From Kitasatospora aureofaciens (lineage in GTDB: Bacteria > Actinomycetota > Actinomycetes > Streptomycetales > Streptomycetaceae), in assembly GCA_000720845.1 (NCBI GenBank), contig JODU01000031.1, forward strand, positions 60,299 to 124,298: DNA of 64,000 bases. The letters are read 5' to 3'. A program made the position numbers and the translations under genes. Positions 15,568-23,204 of this stretch are shown piece by piece (position 1 is the stretch's first letter; each line of letters opens with the position of its first letter). The notes below the pieces were generated by a model. The model did no database searches and had not been told where the DNA came from. It worked only from the letters and a program-made list of their open reading frames with translations.

Positions 15568-15573
15568 ACTAGC
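15568..15573. repeat. Target site duplication, right copy
   Basis: ACTAGC directly after the right inverted repeat, identical to 14501-14506. Confidence 0.9.
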
Positions 15574-15688
15574 GGCCGTTCCGGGCTTGGCGACCCCCGC
15601 CGTGGGTCATGCTCGTAACTGCCCACCACTACGCAGAGTAGGGCAACTGTCGCATTCCGTACAGACGTTGACGTAAGGGAGCGGACCC

Positions 15689-16081
15689 GTGAGAACAGAA
15701 CCGGCCACCTACGAGCCCGGCACGGTGCTCTACGACACCGCCGCCGCCAAGGTCGGTGAGTACCGGGGCCGCAGCGGGGCGCGCGTGCTGCTCCGCTCCC
15801 TCGGCGGCGGCCGGGAGTGGGAGGCGGAACCGGCCGCACTGCGCCCGGCGACCGACCGCGAGCGCCTCGGGGCGAGCCTGCGCGCCGCGAACGACCGCAC
15901 CCTCGCCACGCCCCCGGCCCCCGGCGAGTTGGAGCGACCGCCCCTGCCGGTGCCGGGCTGCGAGGCATGCGCCTGGCTGGCGGACCGGCGGGAGACCGCA
16001 CGTGCGGCGTTCGACCACAGCGCGGTGACGGACGCGAACGTCCTGCTGCGCCAGCACCAGCGCAAGGAGCACGACGGATGA
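15689..16081 (+). CDS. Hypothetical protein near WhiJ-type regulator
   Basis: 130 residues, GTG start at 15689 with AAGGGAG upstream. N-terminal half (GTVLYDTAAAKVGEYRGRSGARVLLR, then REWEAEPAALRPAT) looks like a small beta-barrel-type domain; the C-terminal half is helical with CEACAWLADRRE, where the two Cys might bind metal. I do not recognise a family. Before the IS insertion it would have been the divergent neighbour of the WhiJ-type regulator, about 180 bp away, as is common for small accessory genes of such clusters. The stop overlaps the next start as ATGA. Confidence 0.75.
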   Translation: MRTEPATYEPGTVLYDTAAAKVGEYRGRSGARVLLRSLGGGREWEAEPAALRPATDRERLGASLRAANDRTLATPPAPGELERPPLPVPGCEACAWLADRRETARAAFDHSAVTDANVLLRQHQRKEHDG

Positions 16082-16332
16082 CGTACGACGGCGGACTGCC
16101 CTACGAGGAGTGCCGGCGGGCCCAGCGGCTCGCGCCACGACGGGACCGGGCGCCCCTCTCGCCCGGCTTCGCGATGCCGCCCTTCCACCCGGGCCACCCG
16201 CCGAGGCCCGCGCCGAAGCACAAGGCCGCCCGGCCCCGGCGGCGCACCCGGCTGGACGGCGCCACGGTCAGCGGCCTGCTCACCGTGCTGTGCGTCGCGA
16301 CGCTGCTGGTGACGATCACCTTCGCGGTCTGA
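16078..16332 (+). CDS. Small membrane protein
   Basis: 84 residues. The ATG at 16078 overlaps the upstream stop (ATGA) and AAGGAG precedes it, so translation is coupled to the gene at 15689. The N-terminal two-thirds are proline- and arginine-rich (HPPRPAPKHKAARPRRR); one C-terminal membrane helix, VSGLLTVLCVATLLVTITFAV, ends the protein. This suggests a tail-anchored protein with a basic cytoplasmic part. Function unknown. Confidence 0.72.
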   Translation: MTYDGGLPYEECRRAQRLAPRRDRAPLSPGFAMPPFHPGHPPRPAPKHKAARPRRRTRLDGATVSGLLTVLCVATLLVTITFAV

Positions 16333-16360
16333 AGCCGCCCGCGAGGGCTACGCTTCCGGC

Positions 16361-16723
16361 ATGGCGAAGAAGCTCGTGATCAAGGTGACGGCGGGGGCGG
16401 ACGCGCCCGAGCGGTGTTCTCAGGCGTTCACGGTGGCGGCGGTGGCCGTGGCCAGTGGCGTCGACGTGTCGCTGTGGCTGACCGGTGAGTCCGCGTGGTT
16501 CGCGGTGCCGGGGCGTGCGGCCGAGTTCGAGCTGCCGCACGCCGCGCCGCTGCCGGACCTGCTGGACTCGCTCCTGGCGGGCGGCCGGGTGACGCTGTGC
16601 ACCCAGTGCGCGGCCCGGCGCGACCTCACCGAGAAGGACGTCATCGAGGGCGTACGGATCGCGGGCGCCCAGGTCTTCGTACAGGAGGCACTGGGCGAGG
16701 ACACCCAGGCACTCGTCTACTGA
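16361..16723 (+). CDS. DsrE-like protein
   Basis: 120 residues of the DsrE/DsrF-like sulfur-relay fold: alternating strands and helices with VIKVTAGADAPERCSQAF at the start, a glycine-rich middle and LCTQCAARRDL, whose CxxC is the likely reactive pair, and IAGAQVFVQEAL near the end. Such proteins carry persulfide sulfur or are adapted to other redox roles; the partner is not known. The ATG at 16361 is 6 nt after TACGCT (16349-16354), a leaderless start, so it is probably transcribed separately from the upstream membrane gene. It converges on an SDR gene. Confidence 0.83.
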   Translation: MAKKLVIKVTAGADAPERCSQAFTVAAVAVASGVDVSLWLTGESAWFAVPGRAAEFELPHAAPLPDLLDSLLAGGRVTLCTQCAARRDLTEKDVIEGVRIAGAQVFVQEALGEDTQALVY

Positions 16724-16735
16724 CGGCGCCGGCGC

Positions 16736-17500
16736 TCACTGCCCCATGACGTACGCCACGGTCGGGCCCGTGGTCCAGCCGCCGTCCACGGCGAGTTCGG
16801 CGCCGGTGACGTAGGACGCGGCGTCCGAGAGCAGGAAGACGACCGCGCCGGCGATCTCGTGGGCCTCGCCGACCCGGCCCATGGGCGTGTTCGGGTACCT
16901 GCCCTCGCCCCGCTCGATGCCGACGGCCGCGGTCATCGGGGTGTACGTCATCCCCGGGTGCACGGAGTTCACGCGGACGCGGGCCGTGCCCCACTCCACG
17001 GCACCGATCTTAGTGAGCCCGCGTACGCCCCACTTGGAGGCGCCGTAGCCGGCCGTGAGGGCGAGGCCCATCAGACCGGCCGCGGACGAGATGTTGACGA
17101 TCGATCCGCCGCCGGCCTCCTTCAGCGCGGGGAACACGGTCTTCATGCCGATGAAGACGCCGGTGAGATTGACGTCCAGCACCTTCCTGAAGTGCTCGAC
17201 GGACTCCGACTCCAGCGGCGTACCGGTCGAGATGCCGGCGTTGTTCACCAGGCCGTGCAGCGCGCCGAACTCGGTGACGGCGAAGTCCGCGACCCGTCGC
17301 CAGTCCTCCTCGGAGGTCACGTCGTGGTGCAGGAAGCGGGCGCGGTCGCCGAGTTCGCGGGCCGCGTGCTCGCCCTCGTCGTCCAGGACATCGGTGATCA
17401 GGACGTGTGCCCCGGCGGCGACCGCCTGCCGGGCGGCTTCCGCGCCGAGGCCGCGGGCGCCGCCGGTGACGATCACGTTCCTGCCGGTCAGGTCGTGCAT
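16736..17500 (-). CDS. Short-chain dehydrogenase/reductase
   Basis: 254 residues, classical SDR. Cofactor motif TGGARGLG (about 12-19), LVNNAG, catalytic Ser in NISSAAG and the active-site YGASK, then HPGMTYTPM. The acid residue after the second strand (ITDVLDDEGE) suggests NAD(H). Sequence resembles hydroxysteroid or glucose dehydrogenases, but the substrate is not predictable. It follows a second SDR gene with a 42-nt gap on the same strand; the pair is divergent from a TetR regulator. Confidence 0.9.
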   Translation of the reverse strand: MHDLTGRNVIVTGGARGLGAEAARQAVAAGAHVLITDVLDDEGEHAARELGDRARFLHHDVTSEEDWRRVADFAVTEFGALHGLVNNAGISTGTPLESESVEHFRKVLDVNLTGVFIGMKTVFPALKEAGGGSIVNISSAAGLMGLALTAGYGASKWGVRGLTKIGAVEWGTARVRVNSVHPGMTYTPMTAAVGIERGEGRYPNTPMGRVGEAHEIAGAVVFLLSDAASYVTGAELAVDGGWTTGPTVAYVMGQ

Positions 17501-17542
17501 GGTGTGCTCTCTTCCTCAGTGGAGTTCCGGGGGCGGGCGCCC

Positions 17543-18337
17543 TCAGAAGTGCGTGCCGCCGTCGATCCGGATCTCCGTGCCCGTGATGAACCGGCCGTCC
17601 TCCGAGGCCAGCATCGCGACGACCGACGCCACCGTCTCCGGACCGGCGAAGCCCTGGCCGAGCGCCGGGGAGAGCTTCGCGAACAGGGCCATGTCGGCGT
17701 CCTCGGGCAGCCCGGGTCCGACGCTCTGCCCGCTGACCCCGCTGCCGTCCGTCATGCCGGAGGAGATGGAGCCGGGCTGTACGGCGGTGAAGCGGATGCC
17801 GCGTCCCGCGTACTCGGCGGCCAGGGCGTGGGTCATGGACTGGATGCCGCCCTTGCTCGCCGCGTAGGCCGCCATGTACGGGTGCGCGAACGTGGCCGAG
17901 GTCGAGCTGAAGTTGACCACCGCCGCGTCCCTGCCCTCCAGGAGCGCCGGGACCGACTCGCGGATCACCAGGAAGGTGCCGACGAGGTTCACGGTCAGGA
18001 CCCGGGTGAAGTCCGCGAGGCCGGTCTCCTCGGTGTGCGAGGAGCGCAGGATGCCGGCCGCGTTGACGAGGACGTCCAGGCCGCCCAGCGCCTCCGTCGC
18101 CGCCCGGACGCCCTCGCGCACCGAGGTCTCGTCGGCGATGTCGACGACGAGCGTGGTGAGCCGGTCCGCGTGGGCCCCCGCCTTCTCCCGGGTGTCCTTC
18201 AGGCCCGGCTCGCTGACGTCCGCCGCGACGACGGTGCCGCCCTCCGCGAGCAGCCGCAGCACGGTGGCCTGGCCTATGCCCGAGCCGCCGCCGGTGACCA
18301 GGGCGCGACGGCCTTCGTAACGATTCAAGTGGTTCAT
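17543..18337 (-). CDS. Short-chain dehydrogenase/reductase
   Basis: 264 residues from ATG 18337 (MNHLNRYEG); longer readings enter the TetR gene region and are rejected. TGGGSGIGQ cofactor loop, DVSE after the second strand (NAD preference), LVNAAGI, catalytic Ser in NFSSTSATF, YAASKGG and a C-terminal GTEIRIDGGTHF typical of classical SDRs. First gene of a two-SDR operon opposite the TetR gene at 18422. The two enzymes may act in sequence on one substrate; that is inference. Confidence 0.9.
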   Translation of the reverse strand: MNHLNRYEGRRALVTGGGSGIGQATVLRLLAEGGTVVAADVSEPGLKDTREKAGAHADRLTTLVVDIADETSVREGVRAATEALGGLDVLVNAAGILRSSHTEETGLADFTRVLTVNLVGTFLVIRESVPALLEGRDAAVVNFSSTSATFAHPYMAAYAASKGGIQSMTHALAAEYAGRGIRFTAVQPGSISSGMTDGSGVSGQSVGPGLPEDADMALFAKLSPALGQGFAGPETVASVVAMLASEDGRFITGTEIRIDGGTHF

Positions 18338-18359
18338 GCCCGTCACCGTACGCCTGAGT

Positions 18360-18390
18360 GGCACGTTTTGCCATGACGTCACGGCGTGCC
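18360..18390. promoter_or_regulatory. Inverted repeat between SDR operon and TetR gene
   Basis: GGCACG (18360-18365) and CGTGCC (18385-18390) flank the 8-bp palindrome TGACGTCA (18374-18381). It lies in the 84-bp divergent region, 32 bp upstream of the TetR gene start, where an operator for that regulator would be expected. Confidence 0.4.
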
Positions 18391-18421
18391 GCTGGGCGGT
18401 CGCAGGCCGTACGCTTCTGGG

Positions 18422-19072
18422 GTGAGCACCGAGCCACCGCCCCCGACGCTGACCGAGCGCCGCAAGGCCGCCACCAAGCTCGACATCGCCCACGCAGCGG
18501 CAGAACTCTTCGCCACCCGGGGCCCGGAGGCCACGACGGCGGAGGAGATCGCCCGGCGGGCGGGGGTCGCGCTGCGGACCTTCTACCGGTACTTCCGCTC
18601 CAAGCAGGACGCCGTGGGCCCGCTGCTCACGGTCGGCGCCGACCACTGGCGCGCGCTGCTGGCCGAGGTCCGGCCGGGTACCGCGCTCGGTCCGGCCCTG
18701 CGCGGCGCGGTCGAGCAGGCGCTGGCCACGCCGGACCCGCAGGCCACCGAGGCGCTCCTGCGCACGCGCGGTCTGCTGCGCGCCGCCGCGGACGATCCGG
18801 CGCTGCGCGCCGTCTGGTACCGCGTGAACCAGGAGTCGGAGGAGCTGCTCGTCCCGGTGATCGCCCGGCTGACGGACGGCCGCCGGGACCCGCTGGAGGT
18901 GCGCCTGGTCGCCGCCGCGGCCACCGACGCCATCCGGATCGCCCTGGAGACCTGGTCCGGCACCGAGGCGGCGACCCAGGGCCCCGGCTCCCCCGCCGAC
19001 CTCGCGGTGCGCTGCCTGCGGCGCCTCCTGGGCGGCATGGACACACCGGAGGACGGCGGCGGCGCCCGCTAG
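18422..19072 (+). CDS. TetR family regulator, divergent from SDR pair
   Basis: 216 residues from GTG 18422 (STEPPPPTLTERRKAATKL). HTH at about 12-58, with EEIARRAGVALRTFYRYFRSKQDAV. The start is supported by TACGCT (18410-18415) 6 nt upstream, a leaderless layout. Position opposite two SDR genes across 84 bp makes it the likely repressor of that operon. The ligand-binding half is helical and arginine/alanine-rich, without recognisable specificity. Confidence 0.9.
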   Translation: MSTEPPPPTLTERRKAATKLDIAHAAAELFATRGPEATTAEEIARRAGVALRTFYRYFRSKQDAVGPLLTVGADHWRALLAEVRPGTALGPALRGAVEQALATPDPQATEALLRTRGLLRAAADDPALRAVWYRVNQESEELLVPVIARLTDGRRDPLEVRLVAAAATDAIRIALETWSGTEAATQGPGSPADLAVRCLRRLLGGMDTPEDGGGAR

Positions 19073-19088
19073 CCGGCGTCCTGCGGAC

Positions 19089-19346
19089 TCAGTGGCGCTT
19101 CTTGCCGTCCAGTTCGTCCCACCACTCGTCGGACTGCGCGTCGCCCGACGGGTCGTCCCACCAGCGGTCGTCCGGGCCGCGCCGGTTGGCGATCATCGCG
19201 GCCACCGGCGGGATGAGCATCGCGAACACGCACAGGCCCACGGCCGCCGGGACGGACCAGAGGCGTACGACTCCCCAGGCCAGGACGAAGAGCACGATGC
19301 AGGTCCCCATCATGGCGAAGTAGACGTGCCGCCGCCGCGCGTACAT
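19089..19346 (-). CDS. DUF3099 membrane protein
   Basis: 85 residues. Two membrane helices (about 8-27, FAMMGTCIVLFVLAWGVVRL; 30-50, VGLCVFAMLIPPVAAMIANR) follow a basic MYARRRH start, and the C-terminus is acidic with tryptophans (DDRWWDDP, DEWWDEL). This is the DUF3099 pattern, an actinobacterial family of unknown function. The start ATG 19346 is 6 nt after TACCCT, with GGAG also close. It converges with the TetR gene and lies beyond the terminator of the rhodanese operon. Confidence 0.82.
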   Translation of the reverse strand: MYARRRHVYFAMMGTCIVLFVLAWGVVRLWSVPAAVGLCVFAMLIPPVAAMIANRRGPDDRWWDDPSGDAQSDEWWDELDGKKRH

Positions 19347-19387
19347 GACTCCAGGGTAGGTCCGGACATCCCGTCCGGACACGCCGA

Positions 19388-19430
19388 AGGGGCCGCACCC
19401 CAGGCGTCCAACCCGGTGGGTGCGGCCCCT
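19388..19430 (-). terminator. Terminator hairpin of the sulfurtransferase operon
   Basis: Perfect 13-bp stem AGGGGCCGCACCC (19388-19400) with GGGTGCGGCCCCT (19418-19430) and a 17-nt loop, placed 41 nt after the DUF1416 stop. There is no long T run, as is common in Streptomyces. Confidence 0.8.
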
Positions 19431-19470
19431 CGGCCGGCGCGCCGTGCGCGCTGTGCTGTGCCGCCTGCCG

Positions 19471-19758
19471 TCAGACGGCGATCGCGACCTCCGCCAGGCC
19501 GCCCTGCTGGGCCACGACCGTGCGGTCGGCGGTGCCGCCCGGGACGAGCGCGCGCACGGTCCAGGTGCCCTCGGCCGCGTAGAAGCGGAACTGGCCCGTC
19601 GCGGAGGTCGGGACCTCCGCCGTGAACTCGCCGGTGGCGTCCAGCAGACGGACGTAACCCGTCACCGGCTCGCCGTCGCGGGTCACCTGACCCTGGATGG
19701 TGGTCTCACCGGGCTTGATCGTCGAGGCGTCGGGGCCGCCGGCCTTCGCTCCGCACAT
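19471..19758 (-). CDS. DUF1416 (SseC-like) protein
   Basis: 95 residues, start ATG 19758 giving MCGAKAGGPD. Carboxypeptidase-regulatory-like beta-sandwich: IQGQVTRDGEPVTGYVRLLD, then GQFRFYAAEGTWTVRALVP. Its position right after the thiosulfate sulfurtransferase matches the sseA-sseC pairing in other actinobacteria, where its role is undefined. The gap to the upstream gene is 34 nt and an AGGAG-like site precedes the start, so the two form one transcript ending at the hairpin 19388-19430. Confidence 0.88.
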   Translation of the reverse strand: MCGAKAGGPDASTIKPGETTIQGQVTRDGEPVTGYVRLLDATGEFTAEVPTSATGQFRFYAAEGTWTVRALVPGGTADRTVVAQQGGLAEVAIAV

Positions 19759-19792
19759 GTCGTACTCCTGAGGGGTTGAGAGGGGGGCGGGC

Positions 19793-20638
19793 TTACTTGT
19801 TGGCGCCGAGCTCGATCGGCACGCCGACGAGGGAGCCGTACTCGGTCCAGGAGCCGTCGTAGTTCTTGACGTTCTCCACACCCAGCAGCTCGTGCAGGAC
19901 GAACCAGGTCAGGGCCGAGCGCTCACCGATGCGGCAGTAGGCGATGGTGTCCTTCGCCAGGTCGACCTGCTCGTCGGTGTAGAGCTGCTTCAGCTCCTCG
20001 TCCGACTTGAAGGTGCCGTCGTCGTTGGCGTTCTTCGACCACGGGATGTTGCGGGCGGACGGGACGTGGCCCGGACGCTGCGACTGCTCCTGGGGAAGGT
20101 GGGCCGGGGCGAGCAGCTTGCCGGAGAACTCGTCGGGCGAGCGGACGTCGACCAGGTTCTGCGCGCCGATCGCCTTGACGACGTCGTCGCGGAAGGCGCG
20201 GATCGCGGTGTTCTGCGGCTTGGCCTTGTAGTCGGTGGCGGGGCGCTGGGGTACCTCGTCGCCCGGGACCAGCTCGCGGGCGTCCAGCTCCCACTTCTTG
20301 CGGCCGCCGTCGAGGAGCTTGACGTTCTCGTGGCCGTAGAGCTTGAAGTACCAGTAGGCGTACGACGCGAACCAGTTGTTGTTGCCGCCGTAGAGGACCA
20401 CCAGCGTGTCGTTGGCGATGCCCTTGGCCGACAGGAGCTTCTCGAAGCCCTCCTGGTCGACGAAGTCGCGGCGGACCGGGTCCTGGAGGTCCTGGGTCCA
20501 GTCGATCCGGATCGCGTTCTTGATGTGGTTCTTCTCGTAGGCGGACGTGTCCTCGTCCACCTCGACGATCGCGATGGACGGGTCGTCCAGGTGGTCCTGC
20601 AGCCAGTCGGCGTCTACCAGGACGTCGCTGCGGCTCAT
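19793..20638 (-). CDS. cysA: Thiosulfate sulfurtransferase (tandem rhodanese)
   Basis: 281 residues, two rhodanese domains. The N-terminal domain (about 5-125) is inactive; the C-terminal domain holds the catalytic Cys in CRIGERS (about 235-241). It transfers sulfane sulfur from thiosulfate to cyanide or to thiol acceptors in the cytoplasm. The start ATG 20638 has GGAGGAG 6 nt upstream. It is preceded by a 26-codon leader peptide gene (20782-20862) with its own promoter and followed by a DUF1416 gene. The gene name follows S. coelicolor-type annotation; it is unrelated to the sulfate ABC protein CysA. Confidence 0.92.
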   Translation of the reverse strand: MSRSDVLVDADWLQDHLDDPSIAIVEVDEDTSAYEKNHIKNAIRIDWTQDLQDPVRRDFVDQEGFEKLLSAKGIANDTLVVLYGGNNNWFASYAYWYFKLYGHENVKLLDGGRKKWELDARELVPGDEVPQRPATDYKAKPQNTAIRAFRDDVVKAIGAQNLVDVRSPDEFSGKLLAPAHLPQEQSQRPGHVPSARNIPWSKNANDDGTFKSDEELKQLYTDEQVDLAKDTIAYCRIGERSALTWFVLHELLGVENVKNYDGSWTEYGSLVGVPIELGANK

Positions 20639-20781
20639 GTTTTCTCCTCCGGGGCAGTTGGCGGCGGGGCGTGCGATGAGAGGGTGTGCGCGCTCGGGCC
20701 GTGCGGCGGCGCGCGGGTGCCCGGGGCAGGCCGGGGCGGGCGGGGGACGAGGGGACACGGGCGGCGACGTCGCCGCCCACC

Positions 20782-20862
20782 TCAGAAGGTGCGACAGAGC
20801 ATGGCGGCAACGCGGCACAGGTCCACTGCCCGCCGCTTCGTGAGATCCGCCTGTCGCTTCAT
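20782..20862 (-). CDS. Putative leader peptide upstream of sulfurtransferase
   Basis: 26-residue peptide starting MKRQADLTKRRAVDLC and ending RVAAMLCRTF. It matches a class of actinobacterial leader peptides that share a basic start and a VDLCRVAA-type end and precede sulfur genes; two Cys codons near the end make cysteine-dependent attenuation of the downstream gene plausible. The start ATG 20862 lies 8 nt after the -10 box, so the peptide is read from almost the first nucleotide of the mRNA. About 143 nt separate its stop from the sulfurtransferase ATG. Confidence 0.72.
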   Translation of the reverse strand: MKRQADLTKRRAVDLCRVAAMLCRTF

Positions 20863-20870
20863 AGGTCCCG

Positions 20871-20900
20871 ATCGTAGGGATTGAGGGCGGGCCGTGTCAC
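20871..20900 (-). promoter_or_regulatory. Promoter of leader peptide-sulfurtransferase operon
   Basis: Minus-strand -35 GTGACA (20895-20900) and -10 TACGAT (20871-20876) with an 18-bp spacer, 8 nt before the leader peptide ATG. The remaining bases up to 21073 contain no gene. Confidence 0.6.
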
Positions 20901-21073
20901 CGACGTGTCGCATGATGAGACGCGATCGTCCGGAGTGTGGGATGGAGAGGCTCATCGGTCCGGCCCGGAGGGCCTGCGGGGCCGGGCCGGGTGTCTTCGC
21001 ATCTGCGGTACGGACAGCACCGTCTCGCCTGTCGGACATCGCTCGGCCACCCCGCGTGGCGCCGCCCTTCGTC

Positions 21074-21811
21074 CTACCCGGCCAGCTTGACGTTCGAACC
21101 CTTCACCGTGATCTCTACGCCGTCCTTCGCCGCCTCGACCTTGTCCAGCTCGATGCCGCCGGGCAGCTCGTCGATGGTCTGCTGGAAGTCGGTGATGGCC
21201 CGGATCCGGGACTCGGCCAGCTGCCTGCCGCCTATCCTCGGCAGTCCGTCGGCGACGACCTCGACGTCGTCGTCCTTGACCTTGACCGAGCTGAGCACCT
21301 CGACCGGCTCGGGCACCTCGACACCGAGGACCGTGGCCTGGAGCGACACCTTGATCTTTCCGTTGCCGCCGTCGGAGAGGCCGACGACCTTGGCGTCGAT
21401 GCCCGGCGCGATCTCCGTGGGCTCGGACCTGGTGGCCTTCATCAGCTCGTCGTAACCGACGGTCGCGGTGCCGGTGGCGGTGGCCGCGGTGGCGGAGCTG
21501 TAGTCGCCGGAGAACTCGACGCCCTTCATGTGCGCACGCAGGTGGGCGATGCGGATCTTCTCGTTCGCGTTGCCGGTGGACGCCTCGTAGTCGTCGATGC
21601 CGATCTCCACGTCGTCCAGTTCACCGCCGGCGACCTGGGTGAGGAAGGGGAAACCGTTGATGGAGACGTCCGGCGTCGAGGCCAGGTTCTCGGTGCTGCG
21701 CAGCTTGTCCGCGGCCTCGTCCTCGGCGAAGTTGACGGCGACACGGTCGGCGATCACGAAGAGGCCGCCCAGGATCACGACGACGATCAACAGTATTCGC
21801 AGTGCGCGCAT
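21074..21811 (-). CDS. LmeA-like (DUF2993) exported lipid-binding protein
   Basis: 245 residues. N-terminal membrane/signal segment RILLIVVVILGGLFVIADRVAV (about 4-25), then a DUF2993 domain with repeated beta-hairpins, e.g. FPFLTQVAGGELDDVEIGID and VSLQATVLGVEVPEPVEV, and a closing GVEITVKGSNVKLAG. Mycobacterial LmeA binds phospholipids and helps lipomannan elongation in the periplasm; in Streptomyces the role is open. The start ATG 21811 has GGGGAAA upstream; the longer frame adds a low-complexity leader. The divergently placed repeats at 21919-21950 lie upstream. Confidence 0.85.
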   Translation of the reverse strand: MRALRILLIVVVILGGLFVIADRVAVNFAEDEAADKLRSTENLASTPDVSINGFPFLTQVAGGELDDVEIGIDDYEASTGNANEKIRIAHLRAHMKGVEFSGDYSSATAATATGTATVGYDELMKATRSEPTEIAPGIDAKVVGLSDGGNGKIKVSLQATVLGVEVPEPVEVLSSVKVKDDDVEVVADGLPRIGGRQLAESRIRAITDFQQTIDELPGGIELDKVEAAKDGVEITVKGSNVKLAG

Positions 21812-21918
21812 GCGGTGTTTCCCCAACCCTGGACGCTCGGCGGCGGACCCGACGACCGGCGGCCGTCCAGCGCGAGCGTAACCCGGCCCCCGGGCACCCC
21901 CCGGGTTTTGTCGAACAG

Positions 21919-21950
21919 CTGTGACAGGGGGTGCCGCCACCTGTGACAGG
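21919..21950. repeat. Two palindromic CTGTGACAGG repeats, 22 bp apart
   Basis: CTGTGACAGG occurs at 21919-21928 and 21941-21950. Each copy is a near palindrome (CCTGT-G-ACAGG in the second). The 22-bp spacing places them on the same face of the helix. They lie about 110-140 bp upstream of the LmeA-like gene and just after the stop of the membrane gene at 21963. The CC/GG-rich hairpin aacccgg...ccgggtttt (about 21882-21909) next to them may be a terminator. Confidence 0.45.
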
Positions 21951-21962
21951 CGGCGCCGGGGC

Positions 21963-23201
21963 TCAGGCCAGGGCCCGGCCCAGCAGGTACACGGCCGGGG
22001 CCGCCGCCGCGAGGGGCAGGGCCACGCCCGCCGTGAAGTGGACGAAGCGGGAGGGGTAGTCGTAGGCCGCCACCCGCAGGCCGATCAGGGCGCAGACCGC
22101 CGCACCGGCGCCGAGCAGCGCGCCCGACGCCCCGAAGTCCGTCATCGAGCCGACCGCGACCCCCGCACCGGCCGCCGCGAGCAGCGCGACGACCACGGAC
22201 GCCGCGGTCGGCAGCGGCAGCGCGCGGGCCACGGCGGCCACGGCCACCGCGATCCCGCCGACCGCCACCGCGTCCGCGTCGGCGGCGAGGTACCCGCCCG
22301 CGACGACGGCCAGGGCGGCCGCGGCGATGGTCGCCATCAGGCCGTACATCCGCTCGTCGGGGTCGGCGTGCGAGCGCAGTTGCAGGACCAGGGAGAGCAG
22401 CACCCACACCCCGAGGGTGCCGAGGATCGCCGCCGGGGAGCGGTCCGACGCCAGCAGCGCCGCGTCGGCGGCGAGCGCGCCCGCGAAGCCCAGCGCGATG
22501 CCCTGCCGGGCCGGCCACATGCCGTTCAGCCGGAACCAGCCGGCCGCGGTGACCGCCTGGAGGACGACGAGCGGCACGAGGAGGGCGTACGTGCCGAGCG
22601 CCGCCGCGCCGGACAGCAGCAGCCCTAGCAGCGCGGTGAGACCGGCCGGCTGCATGCCCGGGTCGATGATCGGCGAGCGCCCCTCGGCCCGGGCCCGCTG
22701 CGCGTCCGTGATCCGCGTGTTCCCGACGACGGTCGCGGGGCCGTAGCCCGGCTCGTCGGAGGGGGAGGCGGAGGAGGGCGCGGGTGCGGGGGCGGGTGCG
22801 GGGGCGGGGGGCTCGTACGGCTGGGGCTGGGGCTGGGGCGCGTACGGCTGCGGCTGGGACTGGTACGGCTGCGGCTGTCCGTACCCCTGCGACGGGTACG
22901 GCTCAGGCTGGGGCTGGGGCTGGACGTGCGGCGGCAGGTACGCCGTCTCCTCCGCGGAGACCGGCGGCTGCACCTGTGTCTCCCAGGTCTGCCCCTGCCA
23001 CTGCTGCGTGTACTGGCCGGCGTTCGGGTCCTGCTGCTCCCCGGGGCCCTGGTACGGCTGCTGCCCGGGCCACGCCTGCGCGTCGTATCCCTCGTACTGC
23101 TGATTTCGGCCGTACGGCTGATGCGCGTCGTACTGCGGATTCCCGTCGTACTGCTGATGCGGGTCGTACTGCCGGTACGGCTGCTGCGGCTGGTCGGTCA
23201 T
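21963..23201 (-). CDS. Membrane protein with Pro/Gln/Tyr-rich N-terminal tail
   Basis: 412 residues. Residues 1-150 are a low-complexity cytoplasmic tail made of repeated QYD, QPY and PQPQ units, so the DNA here is also repetitive. A short linker (TRITDAQRARAEGRSPIIDPG) leads to about eight membrane helices from 185 to the end, rich in Ala, Gly and Val. No transporter or enzyme motif is visible. The start ATG 23201 follows the stop of the MoaD/ThiS-like gene by 3 nt, so they are co-transcribed. Function unknown. Confidence 0.8.
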   Translation of the reverse strand: MTDQPQQPYRQYDPHQQYDGNPQYDAHQPYGRNQQYEGYDAQAWPGQQPYQGPGEQQDPNAGQYTQQWQGQTWETQVQPPVSAEETAYLPPHVQPQPQPEPYPSQGYGQPQPYQSQPQPYAPQPQPQPYEPPAPAPAPAPAPSSASPSDEPGYGPATVVGNTRITDAQRARAEGRSPIIDPGMQPAGLTALLGLLLSGAAALGTYALLVPLVVLQAVTAAGWFRLNGMWPARQGIALGFAGALAADAALLASDRSPAAILGTLGVWVLLSLVLQLRSHADPDERMYGLMATIAAAALAVVAGGYLAADADAVAVGGIAVAVAAVARALPLPTAASVVVALLAAAGAGVAVGSMTDFGASGALLGAGAAVCALIGLRVAAYDYPSRFVHFTAGVALPLAAAAPAVYLLGRALA

Positions 23202-23204
23202 CGC

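Noticed and set aside
22760..23190. Repetitive DNA that could suggest a repeat array
   Set aside because: The repeats encode QPY/PQPQ/QYD units of the membrane protein tail; no CRISPR-like constant repeat and spacer pattern exists here or elsewhere in the window.
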